NCBI RefSeq assembly: GCF_029227915.1
Contig: NC_079887.1
Location: 11,718,001 to 11,782,000 of the forward strand
Direction: 5' to 3'
Length of the DNA: 64,000 bases
Source of the DNA: Hydractinia symbiolongicarpus
Taxonomy: Eukaryota; Cnidaria; Hydrozoa; Anthoathecata; Hydractiniidae
In this document: piece by piece, positions 1-11,780 of the stretch
How the letters are laid out: the number at the start of each line of letters is the position of its first letter
Numbering within the stretch: the first letter of the stretch is position 1
Notes under the pieces: model-generated
What the model saw: the letters and a program-made list of their open reading frames with translations, nothing else
Told to the model about the DNA's origin: nothing
Database searches by the model: none
Position numbers and translations under genes: made by a program

Positions 1-1815
1 TAAGATTGATCCTTGCGGCACGCCTGAAAGAATCATTTGGAAAAGACTGTAGTGTCCGTTTATACGAGTAGATTGTTCTCTATTTGTTAGGTATGACAGG
101 ACAAATTTCAGGGCATTAATTTCAAATCCATATGCCTCAAGTTTAGCGATTAGTAAATCATGTGGCACACAATCGAATGCTTTTGATAGATCCATTAAGA
201 CTGCACCAACCACGTAATTCTTATCAAGTTTTTTTTTCCATTCTTCTAGTAAACGAATTAAGACATGCTGTGTGTTATAGTTTTTCCGATAGGCTGACAA
301 AAATATTGAAAGTTTCGATTCTATGAAAGACATGATTTGATCCTTCATTATGTTTTCATAGAATTTTGAAAATACATTCAACACACTGACAGGTCTAAAA
401 TTTTTAATGCTATGTTTGTCTTTGCCTCCTTTGTCAAGAGGTGCTACCGTTGCACGTTTGGCTCCATCGGGAAAAATATTCAATTTTATGCTGCTGTTTA
501 TAGCATTTTTCAATGGGCCAATCAGATATTCACTAGCTAACTTCACAAGCTTTGGGGGTATTTTGTCTCTACCTGGAGAGGAATTTATGTTTAAATTAGT
601 AAAAAGTTTTTTGATTGTGTTGTCATCTACCTCCTCAAAGTTAAAAAAATTTATATTTTCGTTGCAGGCTTTAATTTTGACAATACTCGGATGACTCTCG
701 TATGTTTTAATTATCTCATTAATTAGTCTCTCTTTGTCTAAGGAATTTCGATAATCAATTGATATTGGCTTGGTTCCACTACTTTTTTCTACAATGTTAA
801 TATAGTGTTCATTAAATAATTCAGCAAGCTCACTGTCATTGGTTATCTGAGCACCATCTTTGATAATCATAATGTTATCATTGTTCAAACCACTTTTATT
901 GGTTATAAACGGCTTAATAGTTTTCCAAAAAGTTTTATTTTCTACAATCCCAGAATCTATAACATTTTTAAAATACATTTTTATGGCTTTCTTTCTGAGT
1001 CCAACACACTTATTTCGTTGTTTTTTATAGTTAATCTTGTTTTCTTCAGTAGGATCTTTATTGTATCGGTTTTTAAATCTTGACCTGGTATAAATGGCTT
1101 GCCTAAGTTCTTTATTCATAAAAGGTGCTTCATTTCCCCTGAGCAGTTTCTGTTTTAACGGGGCATGCTTTTCAATAATAGAACTAAACGTTTTTGTCAA
1201 GTGGTCGTAATTTGAAGCAGGGTCATTTTCATTAAAATCAAAACGTGTATTCCTAACATCAGAAAGAAACTTTCTCTTATCAAACTTTCTGTTACTTCTA
1301 TAAACAATTAGTTTTGGTTTCAATCTTACCAGATGAGATCTTAGGAAAGTTGTAATCATCAGATGATGGTCACTGAGTCCAGTCTCAGTAACCATAGTGT
1401 TTTGAAAAGACCTTTGTTTATTTGTTAAAATAACATCAATTGATGTTCCTTGTTCACTTGCAAAACATGTTTTGTCTTTGACTAAGTTTTTTAGGTCAAA
1501 AGTATCGCAAAGAGAAGTTATGTAATGATAATTTATTATTTCATTTTTATTATGAGTATCAATGTTTATGTCCCCCATCACAATGATGTTATCACAAAAT
1601 GAGAGTGTTTTGTTTAGAATTTTCTCCAAATCTTCAAAGAAACTTTGAAGATTAGAATGACGTGGTGGACGATAAAGGGTGATAATAGCCCGAATTGTGT
1701 TTCTCTCGCCTAAGGTTCACACAAATTCTAATAAAGCGCAAATATTAGTAAAAGTAAGATAGTTAAAATTACTTGGTATATCTTCACGATGTGAAAGGCC
1801 TCCAAATACTTTGTA
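1..1815 (-). mobile_element. Non-LTR retrotransposon (CR1/L2/jockey-like), endonuclease plus start of reverse transcriptase, cut by window edge
   Basis: Reading the minus strand from about 1815 down to 1 gives one long frame. It starts with the C-terminal half of an APE-type endonuclease (motifs GGLSHRED, TLYRPP, then MGDINIDT, then GLSDHH). A linker rich in Lys and Asn follows, then reverse transcriptase blocks: SSPGRDKIPP, RPVSVLN, MDLSKAFDCVPHD and SGVPQGSIL. The YxDD block would lie beyond position 1. One in-frame TGA at about 1714-1716 interrupts the endonuclease part; the rest down to the window edge appears open. The N-terminal endonuclease sequence is missing above about 1815, so the copy is 5' truncated, as is usual for LINE insertions. 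It is a selfish element, not a host gene. The clade assignment within CR1/L2/jockey is tentative. Confidence 0.9.
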
Positions 1816-1866
1816 AACTCCGTTTTATTGGGGTTTAAAATACAATATTGAAACAAAAACACCCAC

Positions 1867-3588
1867 TTGTTTCACAAGTGTTGTAGCTTTTTCGATGTTT
1901 TCTGCTGCCAATTTTATGGTAGCTGCTACTTCTTCAGTCGTAGGTTCACCCAGAACTGTACACTAATATGTTATAATGTAACGTAGATAAACAGCACAAT
2001 TTACACAATAATAAGTATTTAATTTTGATAACCTAAAATTGAAAGTTTTCCGCCTTTCCCTATATTTGCATTAGTTCTGGATTACATATTTCTCGCACTA
2101 CAAAAACACTTCCTCCTGTCCTACAATTTAAGCCTAAATTGTTTTAAGACTACATATAAATGTAAAAATGCTGTTTTTTTACCTCCTCAAAATCCTCTTC
2201 GAATTTGGGTGGTCGGCCACCAAACATAAGTTTGAAAGGCGAAGTCTTTGTAGACGTTTGACGTTCTGTCCTCATTGAAAAAAGGCAGACGTCAAGATAC
2301 TCGTCCCAGTCTTCACCAGTTTCACTTACCATTTTTTTTAATTTTCTAAATAAATAAAAATATAAAAGTATGTTCACTGCATTTAATCCTATCGGTATCG
2401 GAAATTCGCGCATCTAAAAAAAGTGATTCACAAGTTTCGCTGTGTCGCATCACAATAAAGCCTTCTCAAAATGATAAGCAAGACTTCCCGCCTTGTGACT
2501 TGAAATGAAAATCTTAAATGCAAGGTGTAAAAAAGAGTTTACTTTTTCAATGTTTTGTTGGTATTTTCATCCTGTCCATTTGACTGGGGATGGTATACCG
2601 CCGTCTTTCTCCTTTCAACGCCCATTTTTTTATACATCTCATCGTTTAACTAAACAAACAGTGAATCATGGTAACACCAAAGAAAATTTTGTGTACAAGA
2701 CTAATGTCATTTTTAAATCAAGAAAACTTGATTTTTACCTTGTTGTTGAATTCGCTCCCATTATCTGAGAGTATGGCTTTTGGTATACCAAATGTCGTCA
2801 GAACTTTAAGCATGTTGATGGCCACTGTTTCCGCATGCTTATTAGGCAATGCGTAAGCAAGAGGCCATTTAGAGAATAAGTCTGTACATGTTAAAATGTA
2901 CTTATTCCCTCTCTTGGTCTCTTGCAGAGGCCCAACAAAATCTATCCCGATCAATTCCCACACCTTGCTCGTCTAAATGATTTCATAGGTAACATTAATA
3001 CACAAAGCATGACGCGCTTTTATTCATAGGACGAACACACCGCTAAAGACGGTAATATCGTTTTCCAATCATAGTCTCTGAAATTAAACAAACTTTTAAG
3101 AAATCGAACCTGAATAGGTGTCATTTCTTTTCTTAAAGATGGCAACGACCCGTGTTTCTGACATGTAGCACATTGTTTAACCTGAAGGAAAATGATATAC
3201 TGTTCCGTTAAAAAGCATGTTACCTTAGGTGGATAACTTTTAAGAAAGTTATTTTTATAAGGTCAAAAAATTGAAAATATGCTTCTATAAAAATGGAAAA
3301 TTTCATTCAGTAAGAAAAAAAGTGACACGTTGGAAAAATCTTACCCAAGATTTGATTTCAACACACATCCCAGGCCAGTAATACTTTTCACGAATTTTAT
3401 CAACAGTTTTTGATTCGCCCGGATGGCCACCTATCGAGCTGTAGTGGTATTCTTTATAGATTCTCTGTTTTTCCTCCGCAGATAGTACAACTTCAGCGTA
3501 GCATCTTTGCCCACAAACCCCAACACACCTTACAAGTCTACCTGTTTTAGTGTAAGAAAATAGTGATTTCCACTTCGAGATTTTATCT
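1867..3588 (-). CDS. GIN/KRBA2-like (GINGER/Gypsy-type) integrase split by introns; 5' end not resolved
   Basis: Minus-strand exons can be joined with consistent phases: about 3345-3588, 3110-3181, 2739-2963, 2543-2649, 2183-2345 and 1867-1962. The first carries the two histidines of an H2C2 zinc finger (HYSSIGGHPG, then REKYYWPGM). The second carries the paired cysteines (QCATCQKHG). The third has the catalytic core with WELIGIDFVGPL and LSDNGSEF, giving two of the three catalytic acidic residues. The fourth has YHPQSNGQDEN with the expected glutamate. The fifth has the region ending in PFKLMFGGRPP. Ordinary Gypsy elements carry an uninterrupted pol frame. Introns at these places instead fit GINGER DNA transposons or the GIN1/KRBA2 host genes descended from them. 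I see no stop inside the six exons. First exons, gag, protease and RT are not visible. The last exon's donor (GTGGGT) is only moderate, and no terminal exon was found before the LINE at 1815. Confidence 0.7.
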
Positions 3589-5042
3589 CTTGAATTTTAT
3601 CAAAAACTGGATCTGGCCAATGCGCACTACCTTGTCATGTGTTTCATGTGTGTTTCATGAACTTAAGGAAATAAATAGGATCCTATTCATTATCCACGGG
3701 AATACGTCATCATTTTGATTTGCGCAGTGAGTCACAATCTCGTTAGTCTGTAGTACAATTTCAAAACGCACACAGACTGTTCCAGTAAGTTTTTTACATC
3801 TGTTGTTACAGAAAAATTCTCAATGGAACACTTACGGGGCTACGAAACGATTCAATCAGTTCAATTCCCACTCATTCCGAAGAATGGCTTGTAATAGACG
3901 GAGCACTCAAATGGGTAATGTGGACGAAATTATACACAATTTAGAAGCACATAAACGTCTAGACAAACTGTTTATGAATAATTCATTTTTCATGATGAAT
4001 TAAATTTTTCCATCAGTATTATTTTTGGCGGTAAAATAAGTTACGATCTGTAAAAGATATAAAACATCGGTAAATCGAAAGGACTATAGGTAGCCGTTAG
4101 TTGGTGAGTTCAAAAAAAGTACGGCTTCCGTTTTTCACGTGGTCAATTCTCCGGAAAAATAGCCCGTTAACCCGTTTATCGACTTGAATAGTCTCAAGTA
4201 GACCTGGACTGATGGTTAATTGGATATTAGCTGGTGGCAAAAGGCTAACGCTATTTTTTCCACCGTCGTATTAATCCCGTAAAAAGACAAACTTGAAGCA
4301 GCTTTATATTTGATGCACCTGCAAGATGCTTTTTATTTGAAAAAAAGGAGACACGTCGGGAGAGCGTTGTAAGTTTTTCTTTAACTCATTGTTTTTAGAT
4401 TACTTTCCACCCTTGGCACTTCCATTCTAAATTATTTAATGCAACTTCCATCCCTACAATCCTAAAATATACATTCTTTATGACTATAAATCAAATGGAT
4501 GTTTTTTCTTTGTTAAAAAATTTCTTTGTTCTGAGCTTTAAGAAGGTAATTAATCCCTCCTAACGTCTTAAGGGCTTTCTTAACATTTTTTAAAAAGCCA
4601 GAATAACACAGATGGACGCTGATACAAGAGGAACAATTACTAAACATAAAATTTTCAACATTATACAATAAGGATGACGAAAAAAAAATGATGTTCTTAA
4701 CAACGAACTCACATGCAATTTCTTTATGAGATAATGATCAAAAAAGCGAATTTTTTTGACAAAAACTTTTGCGTTTGGGGGATTTCTTTCTTTTCTGCTT
4801 GAAAAACCTTTCGCGAAATGCCAAAACCAGGAAAAACATTGTGTTATCCATCTTCGTTAAAGACGTAATAATTATGCCTCTGCTAATAAGAAGTTAACAC
4901 AAAATTATAAGAATAATAGTAGATCTTAAGAAGATTCTCTAGGTTGAATTTCCTTCGATTGAAATTAACGAATCTACGGTTGGGTATGGTCTTGGTTTTG
5001 TTTTTTCAACTTTGGACAGATAACAGGCTAAATTTTCAGTTT
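3589..5042. other. AT-rich stretch without recognisable gene
   Basis: No frame here resembles a known protein and no convincing exon was found. Upstream exons of the minus-strand integrase could lie in this stretch, but I cannot identify them. A 66-codon plus-strand frame at 3803-4003 has no recognisable motif. Confidence 0.5.
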
Positions 5043-5045
5043 TAA

Positions 5046-5455
5046 GGGACTGTTCATATGGAAGCGGGATGGCTCGGCTGGGCCAGATCTCCCTACTATC
5101 AAGAAACACATACAAAAATAAAAATGTGTTCATATGACAACCGAGCCAGCCCGCCTAGCCGAGATATCGCTTATTTTTACCGAGATCTCGGCTAGGCGGG
5201 ATGAAAATTTTCCATACAGGCGGGCTGACTCCTTTATTTTTGAGTATGATCAAGATTATTTTATTTGTAGAAATCATTTTCTGTACAGGAATGCCAAAAA
5301 TATGAAGGTTTAACTTTTTTGTAAAATTATATAACTATTGGTGAAAATAGTATTACAAAATATCAGCCCGCCTAACCGGGCCAGCTTGCCTTATATGAAC
5401 GTAACAAAATATCAGCCCGCGTAACCGGGCCATCTCGCCTTATATGAACAGCCCC
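5046..5455. mobile_element. PIF/Harbinger-like MITE (410 bp) with TAA target-site duplication
   Basis: The left end is GGGACTGTTCATAT and the right end is ATATGAACAGCCCC, inverted repeats with one mismatch. Both are flanked by TAA (5043-5045 and 5456-5458). A three-base TWA duplication and a GGG-starting terminus are typical of PIF/Harbinger elements. The interior is far more GC-rich than its surroundings and is built from repeated modules around CAGCCCGCCTA and CCGAGATCTCGG. The last module is tandemly duplicated: units starting at 5361 and 5410 have a 49-bp period and each ends in TATATGAAC. No coding capacity is seen, so it would depend on a transposase supplied elsewhere. Confidence 0.75.
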
Positions 5456-5458
5456 TAA

Positions 5459-7959
5459 GAAACAAAATAAGAGTAATAATTTTTTTTCTTATAATGTCAC
5501 TTTTTATGAAATACCATTATGTTTGCATGAAATTCAATGACTTAATTAATTAAAAAAAGTTATTCTACATAACACCCGATATACGCCACAGATAAAGTGC
5601 AAAAAATCATTTCCTAAATTTTAAGGAAAAAAGAAAAATTGAGTTAATAACCAGATGAGCTCCTAGAGAGCAAAATAATTAACGTTATTAACTAAACTGA
5701 CATGATTTAAGGATTAAGGATTTGCTTTTTCTTTCTAAATTAGTTCAAGTATAATAGCTGCTTACCTCCAAGAATGCAGTAATGCTTTGATTTTTTGCGC
5801 AATAACCTCTTTTGTACTTTAGTAAATTTTTGTGGATACGATCCTTTCTTTAAATAATTTGTCAAATACTCAATTTCGTTTTTAAAGACATCCATGCTTT
5901 AGCTTTGAATAAACTTTCACCGTTTTCTTGTAAATTGAAAAAGACCTTCTTCTCTTTTCAACAAAAATAGTGATAGCACATGATAGTGTTACTCCTCACC
6001 TGTCCGATGACGCACAAGTGTTACAGATCAACACAGATCGCGCAAGGCGTGAAGGTTTACGTTGCAATATAAAAGGTGTGAAGGTTACTTAATTCAAAAG
6101 ATTCTAAAAGATTTTCATAATCTAGAGAATCGATGGGATACGAAAGTCACAATTTTGGCTTAGGTTTTGTCATTTATCTAATTTAACGCGGTAAATTAAC
6201 TAATTATTTTCGCGGTACCGCGTTAATAATAAGAGGAATTAAATTATGAAGTATTTTATAATTCGAGACTGCGGTAATAATTAGAGGAATATACCAGCCA
6301 ATCCGCACAAAATTAAATGAAAAAAAAATACAAATTTTTTTTCGCTATTTTTCATTTTTATTTTCTTTTTTTCAAACTACTTTCTATCCCTTCTTTTCTT
6401 CTTTCTTCAAACTTATTTTATCTCCTCTGATGTTTTTTATTTGTTCACTGAGCTCCTTTTTCTGTGATCTATAAATAAATCCTTCCGGGATCCCCATGCC
6501 TGCTTTAAGGCAGATTGTCATAGGTCAAAGTACCTCCTTTTTTCAAAAGAAAGAATGTTAATTGTGACAAAAATTTAGGAACATGTTCGATAGTTTATTG
6601 TTTTTACAATGGCAATAGCATGTTTATCTTCAACAAGAGTACCGGGTTTATTTTCTTGTTCAGCTGTTAAAATTGAAATAATTATAGCAGTCCATTGGGT
6701 CCATCTGTAGATATAATAATCTGAAAAATGAGAATTGAAATTAGGAAGTGGATTTGATTTTCAATAAACCTGAAAATCAAAAAAAAATTGCAAATTAAAG
6801 ATTTAAAACTTATAAAAGATCAAAATACAACAATTAAAAAATCAAATTCAAATTTTTGCTTTTTAATGTTTCATAAGTTTCATCACACACACGATGTCTC
6901 CTCCCAGAGTATCAACCTTCTTCCTGGAGCAAAAAGAAGACTTAAGAAGAATGAACATTAATTTTGGTTCTGATTGGTGTAGTGAGATTTCTTAATTTTC
7001 TCTTATAAAATTAAGGGCCTCTGTAATCAACTGATCTCAAACACTTTCATTTCCAGGACTTTTTGAACAGAAGAAATCCAAGAAAGAATGATTGACGCGT
7101 ATTAAATGAAAATCAATTGAAACGATATTGGCAACAAAAAGAATATTATCTGCCTGGATATTCCAGGACTTCTTAAAAATTTTAGACACTTATCTCATCT
7201 TCTTATGAAACGCTCTTAATAAAAAATCTCTGTTCAGGAGTGCAGTGGGTTGGTTAGAAAGAACCTGTAGGATCATTCAGCTGCGGACGGAGTTCGCATA
7301 TGAATAAAATAGTCCCATATCTTCCTTCTTTCTTTACAACTTTCACGGTTCGATACATGGGCACATTCTCGACACTGAACACAATAGTAGTTTTATGGAT
7401 TATTTCTTGGGCGAAGTGGCCACGACACGCTGGCTGTGCTGATCGCATAAACTTCTTCTCACGAATCGACCAGTCAGGAAAGAAAAGAGCGAGGTGAGTA
7501 TATTAAATTTCCTTGCTTTTTTCCGCTTTTTGTATTTTCTGAAGTATTAACAAGGTTGTTCTTGTCTGTCTATTTTTGCATCGCCTATATCTACAGCTAA
7601 TTGTACGTAGGTAAGCCAGTCTCCTTTATTTTTCTGGCCCCTGATGTAGTGAATGTGATCACATTCATATTGGTGTGTTAGATTAATACTGACTGTTTAG
7701 CTTGGTCAGATTAATACTGACCACAAAAACTTGTCAGATTGAATCTGAGTACCAGCATTGTCAGACTGGCTTGTCATTGTTGATTCTGACCGTGAACACT
7801 CTCAAATCAGCTAGCTATATACAAGAAATATATTTTTTTATCATAAAATGTTTACAGACAAGCTAGCTACTTGCTTGAGACACTAGACAGTTAGCTAGCT
7901 AATCCTTTAAATCGAAGAACAACTTGCTGTAAATTTTCACTCCTAATTCAAAATACGCG
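5459..7959. other. Non-coding AT-rich region with small palindromes
   Basis: No gene is recognised. Local structures include an inverted repeat TTAACGCGGTA/TACCGCGTTAA near 6183-6230 that contains the palindrome CGCGGTACCGCG, and the palindrome AATGTGATCACATT near 7653. A cluster of TCAGATT-type words lies at 7675-7790. The short frames at 7254-7497 on both strands overlap each other and match nothing I know. Confidence 0.45.
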
Positions 7960-8490
7960 ATGCAGTCATGTAATCTTGTAAAAACAAACCTTGGCCCACA
8001 AGAATTCAAAATAATGAAATCCGTTCTTGGATCGTTTAACCAGATAAATATTAAATTTGGTGATACAGCTAGACGACAGTGTATTTGCAATGCTTTATAT
8101 GCGATAGCATGGTATATGTTTAAACGCATTGGTGCATGGACTACAGCAGATTTAAATGTTCTTATTGAAGGTGATAAGATATATAAGAGTCTTGAACCTA
8201 ATCAATTTTTGTCTTTGGAGGAGCATAATAAAAACTTCCAAGTTGTTAAATTGGAATATTGTAAAGATATTAGCCAAAGACAATGCCAGATCCTTTAACA
8301 CATTTTATGTAAATAAAAGCACCAAAGCTAATGGGATTCTATTGATTATTGAGGTTATACACTTAGTATCATGTGGAATAAATTTCATTTCTTTTTATTT
8401 GATTCTCACAGTCGCAGTGATAAAGGGAAGGTTATCAAGAACCTCAGATTATCAAAAAAGAGACAACGGGTCCTGGGATTGAGGTTGATA
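7960..8490 (+). pseudogene. Decayed transposon-associated cysteine protease (herpesvirus-tegument/C76-like fold)
   Basis: The frame 7960-8298 reads SFNQINIKFGDTARRQC followed by CNALYAIAWYMFKR, W-T-x-A-D-L and EGDKIYKSL. This matches the N-terminal half of a family of papain-like or Peptidase_C76-like proteins that I know from large multi-copy transposons, including Helitron-type elements, in marine invertebrates. The Cys after RRQ is the predicted nucleophile. The downstream half is out of frame: around 8355-8440 another frame reads LSIMWNKFHFFLFDSHSR, which looks like the His/Asp half of the same catalytic domain. The gene is therefore frameshifted and probably dead. The family name is from memory of the pattern. 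The two-part match in the right order supports the call more than either half alone. Confidence 0.55.
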
Positions 8491-10788
8491 ACCTGAAAAA
8501 CTTGAAATAATTGCAAAAGTTTGTTTTTCCCGCGAAAATAGTTTCAGCTTTAGAATATCTCGCAACCACGTATGCAGGACCTGTTAGGTTTTATAAATTT
8601 GGAAAGATAAAATGCCGAAAAAGTCCTGCGGACGGAATGGATATCTTGTACACAATACGCCGCGTTATTCAGGTGATTCTGAAAACTAAGACTGCACGGG
8701 TAGACTTCATCTTTGGGGTGCAGAGGCCGAGTTTGATCGTCAACGAAGATATAACAACAAGTAGTTTGTAATGAGGAAAACAATTATATGCGAGGTAATC
8801 AAATCAAAAACCAATACATGGATGAGCAAATCTAAACCTCCCAGATGTTTTCCACAAGCCGAATAATAAAAACGAGTGAATTAGATATGTATGGATTGGT
8901 TTTGGGTACGGAAAAAATATCCCCAAAAAGAATGCTATTACAATAGCGAGAATTAGAAACACAGTAGGGTGGTTTTATTCCTGTGGAATGCAAATAACGC
9001 AAATATGTGTAAAGTAACAACATAAGCACAATAAAAATTTAATTTGCAATTAAAAGTATGTTAAATCATTAAAAGAACAAATAAACGATTATTAATTAAA
9101 AAACGATACACTAAATGACGACATAATTTAAACATTTATTAGAAAACAATTATTCGGCGCATAACATAGTTGGATGGAAATCAATTAGAAAATGAGACTT
9201 TCCAAGTTCCCAAGTTCCCAAGCTCCCAAGCGCACTTAAAACATAGTACTACCCACATACTGCACTTTAAATGTTTTATGATACTGTGTCAAATAGATAA
9301 CACTCTCGAAATTACAGTTCAATTCTTACTTTGAATTTTTAAAGAAGCAAAGATTATCCTTCTTGGTATTCACAAACACCGCGATATGTGCTACTACATT
9401 TTAGACCATTTTTTACATGTTCATACTTTATACATTCAGAGCGTTTATCAAGAAAGTTGTCATCTTTATATATTGCAATTTCGAGCTTTTTGTAATATAT
9501 AACATGCCTTTTTTTGCTGCAAACATTTAATAAATACGGTGCTTTCTCTACTTTGTTTATTACCAAATAATTTAACACATCTTATAAATCGTATAGCTAC
9601 AAACACACAAAAAATAAACAATAAAGAGAAAATCAGGTTAATTGTTGTGGGTTTACGTTCGACTTTTAACATCCCAAGGCTACGACAAATTTTTCACCAA
9701 TATCTATCACCAATATCTCAGCATGACTTAAAGGTTTAAACTAAAAAAAAAGGATAAAAAGAACAAAACAAGTCTTCTGGAATTTACAGCCGAGTATCGC
9801 AAAAAACGACACATTCCATTATACAATTTTCATTGTTAAAATTAATACGGACGCTGATAAAAAAAGTCTTTCAGTCTTTCTCTCATATGAAATAATATAA
9901 TTGTTAGAGCTAACCTTCACTTCTTCCATTAATGCTTTCGCACTCTTTTCTGTCAGCAACATCAATTACCATATTCTACATAAACAAAAAACACGATGTA
10001 GCAAAGGAAAATCAATTCCATGTAAACATGGAATATTAAGAACTGATTTCATTTTTTAAAAATAAGTTAATGAAACAACGTGGAGTTTCCTCAAATAATT
10101 AATTTTTAACATACACAATAGATATACAGCCAATGTCTAACTATCTTTAATTTGAACAACAAAAAAATGGAAAACATCACAAGAACCGCCGAAAAATCAC
10201 GGTCAATAAAAACAAAAATATTCAATAATTTAAATATTCAAAATATCAAATATTGTAGGTTGTGTTTTCCAATACATGACATGGTTCTTATGCAAACACC
10301 GTTTTTATAAAACTGCACTTTACTAAAACGATTAAGATATTATCTTATAGAAAGATCCGCTCCCAGGTTCCTCCTATGTGACTGACGGGTTAAAGTTCCA
10401 TATGTAATCAGGATTCAACTAGCTTGGGAAAATCACATTATAAAATGTGATGTTTCCATAATAATAACTTTATTTGATAATACTTTCAACGAAGTTACTC
10501 CCACTATCAATCTTAGATATATACATTTCCTCTTCTGCCAATAAAGGGACGAAAATCCAAGGTAACCGTATCAACTTCTACCTAAAGCTCCACCCAACAT
10601 CTGAACATCACACAACATCTTTTTATTTCGCTTCTTCTTAGTTTGCTCAAGAAGGGTCCGAAACAACCAGTCCATAATATCTGGATAGTGATACTTTGTT
10701 GAACCTTTTTTGCAACCATCTTTTGCTCACCAAAACACCTTTTGAATTTCTGAATTTGGTGCACTTATAAATAACCTCTTGTGTTAAA
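8491..10788. other. AT-rich non-coding region
   Basis: I recognise no gene. Short frames at 8511-8771 (+) and 9354-9739 (both strands) have no identifiable domain. One perfect 8-bp stem with a 4-nt loop (ATCACATT-ATAA-AATGTGAT) lies near 10431-10450. Confidence 0.45.
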
Positions 10789-10889
10789 GATTTTCAATTA
10801 CGATCTAAATTCCATAACTTTTTCTTTGTTGATGGTTGGAATAACCATTAACAAAAAAAAATATGGAATTTAGATCGTAATTGAAAATC
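10789..10889. repeat. Near-perfect 101-nt inverted repeat (hairpin)
   Basis: The arms 10789-10816 and 10862-10889 are perfect 28-bp reverse complements. The inner segment is also nearly self-complementary (TGTTGATGGTT against AACCATTAACA, one mismatch, plus T-rich against A-rich tracts). The whole 101 nt can therefore fold into a single hairpin with a tiny loop. It could be a short palindromic MITE, a recent inverted duplication, or a precursor of a small RNA. No target-site duplication is obvious. Confidence 0.8.
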
Positions 10890-10966
10890 TACGTATGTGC
10901 AACGTTCTGAGGAAAGTCTTGGCATGATGATAGGATGTATATACAATTTTTTTTTTTTGAATAATT

Positions 10967-11130
10967 ATACAGGATAAGATCGTCAGTTCATACGTACATA
11001 TACACAACGAACTGCTATCAGTTAGTAAATAAAAAAAAAATAAATAAAATATACAGGATAAGATCGTCAGTTCATACGTACATATACACAACGAACTGCT
11101 ATCAGTTAGTAAATAAAAAAAAAAAAAATA
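10967..11130. repeat. Tandem duplication, two copies of 84 bp
   Basis: Two almost identical units begin with ATACAGGATAAGATCG at 10967 and 11051, and each ends in a long A run. On the minus strand this lies downstream of the LINE endonuclease relic, so it may be a duplicated LINE 3' tail. Confidence 0.85.
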
Positions 11131-11229
11131 AAATATATTAAGTAAAAAAAGAATAACTTAAAGAGAAAACATATAAGAATAAAAACAACTGAGGTGGAAC
11201 ATATATGAAATAGAGTATGCATAAAAAAG

Positions 11230-11780
11230 TATGAAGCACGAGTGCTAAAAATCAGATCTATTAACATTGCTGATGTATCTTTTATGCACGTAGGTTTATT
11301 AACTAGTTGTTTGAAACCATAAGCATCAATTATCGACTTAAAATCTTTGTCTGTGTTTTTTGTTTTACAATTGATATTAAAATCTCCCATAAGTATAATT
11401 CAGTGCAATTTCCACTCGTAAATTTTTCTAGATGATCATTTAATAATTTGTTGAAGTTACTTTGCAAATACTTTGAACCCTCAGAAGGGCAAAAAACACA
11501 ACCAACTAAAAGTGATTTTGATGAGTTTAATCCATCTTTAGTATAGACAGCAACTCCTCCGCCTATCCCAGTATTTCAGTTTCATTTTAAAAATGAATAT
11601 CCTTGCAGAATATATAAACCATCATTATCTGTGTGGTAATTGTTAACTATATGTGTTTCTGATAGTCCGATGATTTTCCTTTTTATAGAGCTCGAAAGCG
11701 CTTTGAAGTTAGGCATGTTGTTTAGTAATCCACAAATGTTCTGTCTTCAGTTTTTTTGTTTACACAATTCAATATCACCA
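11230..11780 (-). mobile_element. Degenerate LINE endonuclease remnant
   Basis: Minus-strand frames read, in order, IIGLSETHIVNN near 11660, GIGGGVAVYTKDGLN near 11550, then MGDFNINCKTKN near 11390-11350, followed by KPTCIKDTS and LIDLIF. These are consecutive blocks of an APE-type endonuclease of a CR1/L2-like LINE. Stops and frame changes separate them. Reverse transcriptase is absent, so this is a dead fragment. It differs in sequence from the LINE at 1-1815. Confidence 0.75.

Noticed and set aside
2505-2856. Plus-strand frames opposite the integrase exons
   Set aside because: They overlap minus-strand exons that carry catalytic motifs, so they are shadows.
8511-8783. Overlapping plus and minus frames downstream of the protease relic
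   Set aside because: No family recognised. They may be further decayed transposon sequence, but that cannot be supported.
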